From positions 1-6,951 of the forward strand of contig DATDRM010000369.1 in assembly GCA_035291705.1 (NCBI GenBank): a DNA stretch of 6,951 bases, given 5' to 3'. How positions within the stretch are numbered: position 1 is the first letter of the stretch; the number at the start of each line of letters is the position of its first letter. This DNA is from DATDRM01 sp035291705 (GTDB lineage Bacteria > Chloroflexota > Anaerolineae > Anaerolineales > UBA4823). The position numbers were made by a program, and so were the translations under genes. This document shows, one piece after another, positions 5,724 to 6,951 of this stretch. Under the pieces are notes generated by a model. It worked only from the letters and a program-made list of their open reading frames with translations, did no database searches and was not told the DNA's origin.

Positions 5724-5812
5724 TGTCCTTGAAGAACACAGGTCATCTCGAGCAGCTTGTTCAGTTAATTATAAATCGGGATTTCCTTTCAACATAGCCT
5801 TGATTTCAGGCC

Positions 5813-5841
5813 TTGTCAAGCCAGCAGAGTTCGAGCATAAT
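5813..5841 (+). promoter_or_regulatory. Candidate promoter for the C45 hydrolase
   Basis: TTGTCA (5813-5818) and CATAAT (5836-5841) are 17 bp apart, and each matches consensus at 5 of 6 bases. The predicted start is near 5848, giving a leader of about 78 bases to the ATG at 5926. The TATAAT at 5861-5866 on the same strand has no recognisable -35. Confidence 0.5.
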
Positions 5842-5852
5842 CTGGGAGGAAG

Positions 5853-5880
5853 ATTATAAGTATAATCGATAACTTGTCTA
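5853..5880 (-). promoter_or_regulatory. Candidate promoter for the lipoprotein gene
   Basis: On the minus strand TAGACA (5875-5880, 5/6) and TATAAT (5853-5858, 6/6) are 16 bp apart. The predicted start is near 5846, giving a leader of about 120-130 bases. It faces the plus-strand promoter at 5813-5841, with the two -10 boxes only 11 bp apart. Confidence 0.5.
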
Positions 5881-5925
5881 ACCCGGCAATTGCCAGGGCT
5901 ACGACGCACTTCGGGAGCTACAAGT

Positions 5926-6951
5926 ATGGATGTGGAAAAAACTGTAAATCAAGTCCTGCTGGAAACCGTTAACCATCCCACCCCGCCGCCGTTGATCAAG
6001 GTTTCGGGGTCTCACCGGGAGATGGGACGCCAGATTGGCGAGGCCTGCCTGACACAGGTGCGGCGCAGTATCGAAAGCGCCCAGACATTGATCGAAAGTG
6101 TCTATGAACACCTGCAACTCGAATGGGAAGGGGCCAGGATCCAGGCACGCAAATATATACCCTTTGTCCATGAGCGCTATCCACGCTATGTGGAGGAGTT
6201 GCTCGGGATCGCAGAGGGCGCCGGTGTCGAATTTGATGACCTGGCGGTGCTCAATGCTATGGAAGCTGTCACTATGGACGCTTTGCACCTGACCAAGTGT
6301 ACATCGATGGCGGTCAACGATGAACGCACCGCAGATGGGCACGTCTTGATCGCCCATAATGAGGACTGGGTGCCGGAAGACGAAGCCGACGTGTATATCT
6401 TGCACGCCACGCCAGACGACGAACCCGCCTTCCTGGCGATGACCTATGGCGGTCTGTTGCCCAACATCGGTTTTAACGCCGCAGGCATCGCCCAGTGTTG
6501 CGACTCGGTTTATCCCAACGATTCGCGCATCGGGATCCCACGCGTCTTCGCCTCGCGCGCCGTCCTATCGGCGCTCACCCCAGCGGATGCCATCAGCCAC
6601 ATGCTCGTCCCGCATAGGGCAGCGGGTTACAACCATTTGCTGGTGCATGAAAGCGGGGAGCTCTACAACGTGGAGGTGTCGGCACGCCGTTTTGCTATCC
6701 TATACGGCGAGGATGGCTTTCTGGTGCACACCAACCATTACCTGGATCCCCAGATGCAGGCCATCGAAAGTGAGCCGGACGAACTTATCTGGACGCGCGT
6801 GCGTTATTTCCGCGCCTTGCGTTTGCTCAAGAGCAGCCCCTTGCACACTGTAAAGACCTTGCAGGCTATCCAGCGCGACCATATCAATTTTCCGAATTCG
6901 ATTTGCAACCATGCGGTGGATGACCCCCTACCGCTCGACCGGGAAAAGACG
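5926..6951 (+). CDS. C45-family peptidase/acyltransferase-like Ntn hydrolase, cut at its C-terminus by the window edge
   Basis: The frame is open from ATG 5926 to the last base: 342 residues, with an estimated few tens missing. The family includes fungal isopenicillin N acyltransferase and related amidohydrolases, which self-cleave to expose an N-terminal Cys nucleophile. The pro-region has GSHREMGRQIGE (28-39) and LLGIAEGAGVEFDDLAVLNA (92-111). The predicted nucleophile is Cys125 in TKCTSMAV, so cleavage would fall between Lys124 and Cys125. After it come GHVLIAHNEDW (138-148), GFNAAGIAQCCDS (182-194), the YNVEVS block (247-252) and HTNHYLD (268-274), all typical of C45 proteins. No signal peptide is visible, so it is likely cytoplasmic. 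The start is supported by GGGAG 8 bases upstream and a promoter at 5813-5841. The substrate is unknown; an amide or N-acyl compound is expected from the family. Confidence 0.9.
   Translation, partial: MDVEKTVNQVLLETVNHPTPPPLIKVSGSHREMGRQIGEACLTQVRRSIESAQTLIESVYEHLQLEWEGARIQARKYIPFVHERYPRYVEELLGIAEGAGVEFDDLAVLNAMEAVTMDALHLTKCTSMAVNDERTADGHVLIAHNEDWVPEDEADVYILHATPDDEPAFLAMTYGGLLPNIGFNAAGIAQCCDSVYPNDSRIGIPRVFASRAVLSALTPADAISHMLVPHRAAGYNHLLVHESGELYNVEVSARRFAILYGEDGFLVHTNHYLDPQMQAIESEPDELIWTRVRYFRALRLLKSSPLHTVKTLQAIQRDHINFPNSICNHAVDDPLPLDREKT

Larger units (their letters stand above)
5724..5925. other. Divergent intergenic region
   Basis: This is 202 bp between the lipoprotein (leftward) and the C45 hydrolase (rightward). 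It is AT-rich in 5765-5870 and holds promoter-like elements for both strands, annotated separately. A further minus-strand TATAAT at 5768-5773 has no good -35. The sequence attata-ag-tataat (5853-5866) is a 6-bp inverted repeat that places a TATAAT on each strand. No ORF or RNA gene was recognised. Confidence 0.6.

Noticed and set aside
5899..6405. Minus-strand 168-codon ORF
   Set aside because: It is antisense to the C45 hydrolase, whose plus-strand frame is open for 342 codons with family motifs. The antisense product has no recognisable domain.
6446..6853. Plus-strand 135-codon ORF
   Set aside because: It is an out-of-frame overlap within the C45 hydrolase, Ser/Arg/Cys-rich, with no domain.
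1..6951. A new defence system or biosynthetic cluster
   Set aside because: The intact genes belong to unrelated housekeeping families with mixed strands and their own signals. Nothing indicates a shared function beyond the decayed exporter locus.

Overview
The window looks like chromosomal DNA from a Chloroflexota bacterium, probably of the Anaerolineae. This is inferred from gene style: a short RRM protein with a Gly/Arg tail, a lipoprotein with a long Thr/Pro/Ser linker, an SbnI/SerK-like ParB-fold protein, a C45-type Ntn hydrolase, and relics resembling SGNH hydrolases and ABC-2 exporters common in that group. No rRNA, tRNA, CRISPR array, transposase or phage gene was seen.

Layout. Positions 1-4719 are almost entirely minus-strand: the N-terminal part of a xylulokinase (1-681, TTG start, cut by the window edge), an SbnI/SerK-like protein (724-1554), a DegV fatty-acid-binding protein (1653-2501) and an aldo/keto reductase (2623-3594). 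Then comes an eroded stretch of about 780 bp (3595-4380) with no intact gene, and a small RRM RNA-binding protein (4381-4719). A secreted lipoprotein (4770-5723, minus) follows. It is divided by a divergent promoter region from a plus-strand C45-family Ntn hydrolase (5926-6951, cut by the right edge).

The most informative part is the eroded stretch. Read on the minus strand it holds the first 43 codons of one ABC ATPase (ending in a ruined Walker A), an intact-looking sigma70-type promoter, the first 17 codons of a second ABC ATPase with a good ribosome binding site, and then, in another frame, about 39 codons resembling the last membrane segment and tail of an ABC-2 permease. On the plus strand, next to these, lies the 3' third of an SGNH/GDSL hydrolase with an in-frame stop and its catalytic Asp changed to Asn. 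It looks like an exporter locus collapsed by internal deletions, whose surviving promoter now points at the aldo/keto reductase.

The intact genes form no obvious single pathway: sugar kinase, possible free-serine kinase, fatty-acid carrier, oxidoreductase, RNA-binding protein, lipoprotein and Ntn hydrolase. I see no defence system or other clearly new multi-gene system. The unusual features are the gene graveyard, the 8-bp tandem repeat before the kinase, the hairpin beside the degV ribosome binding site, and the face-to-face promoters between the lipoprotein and the hydrolase.
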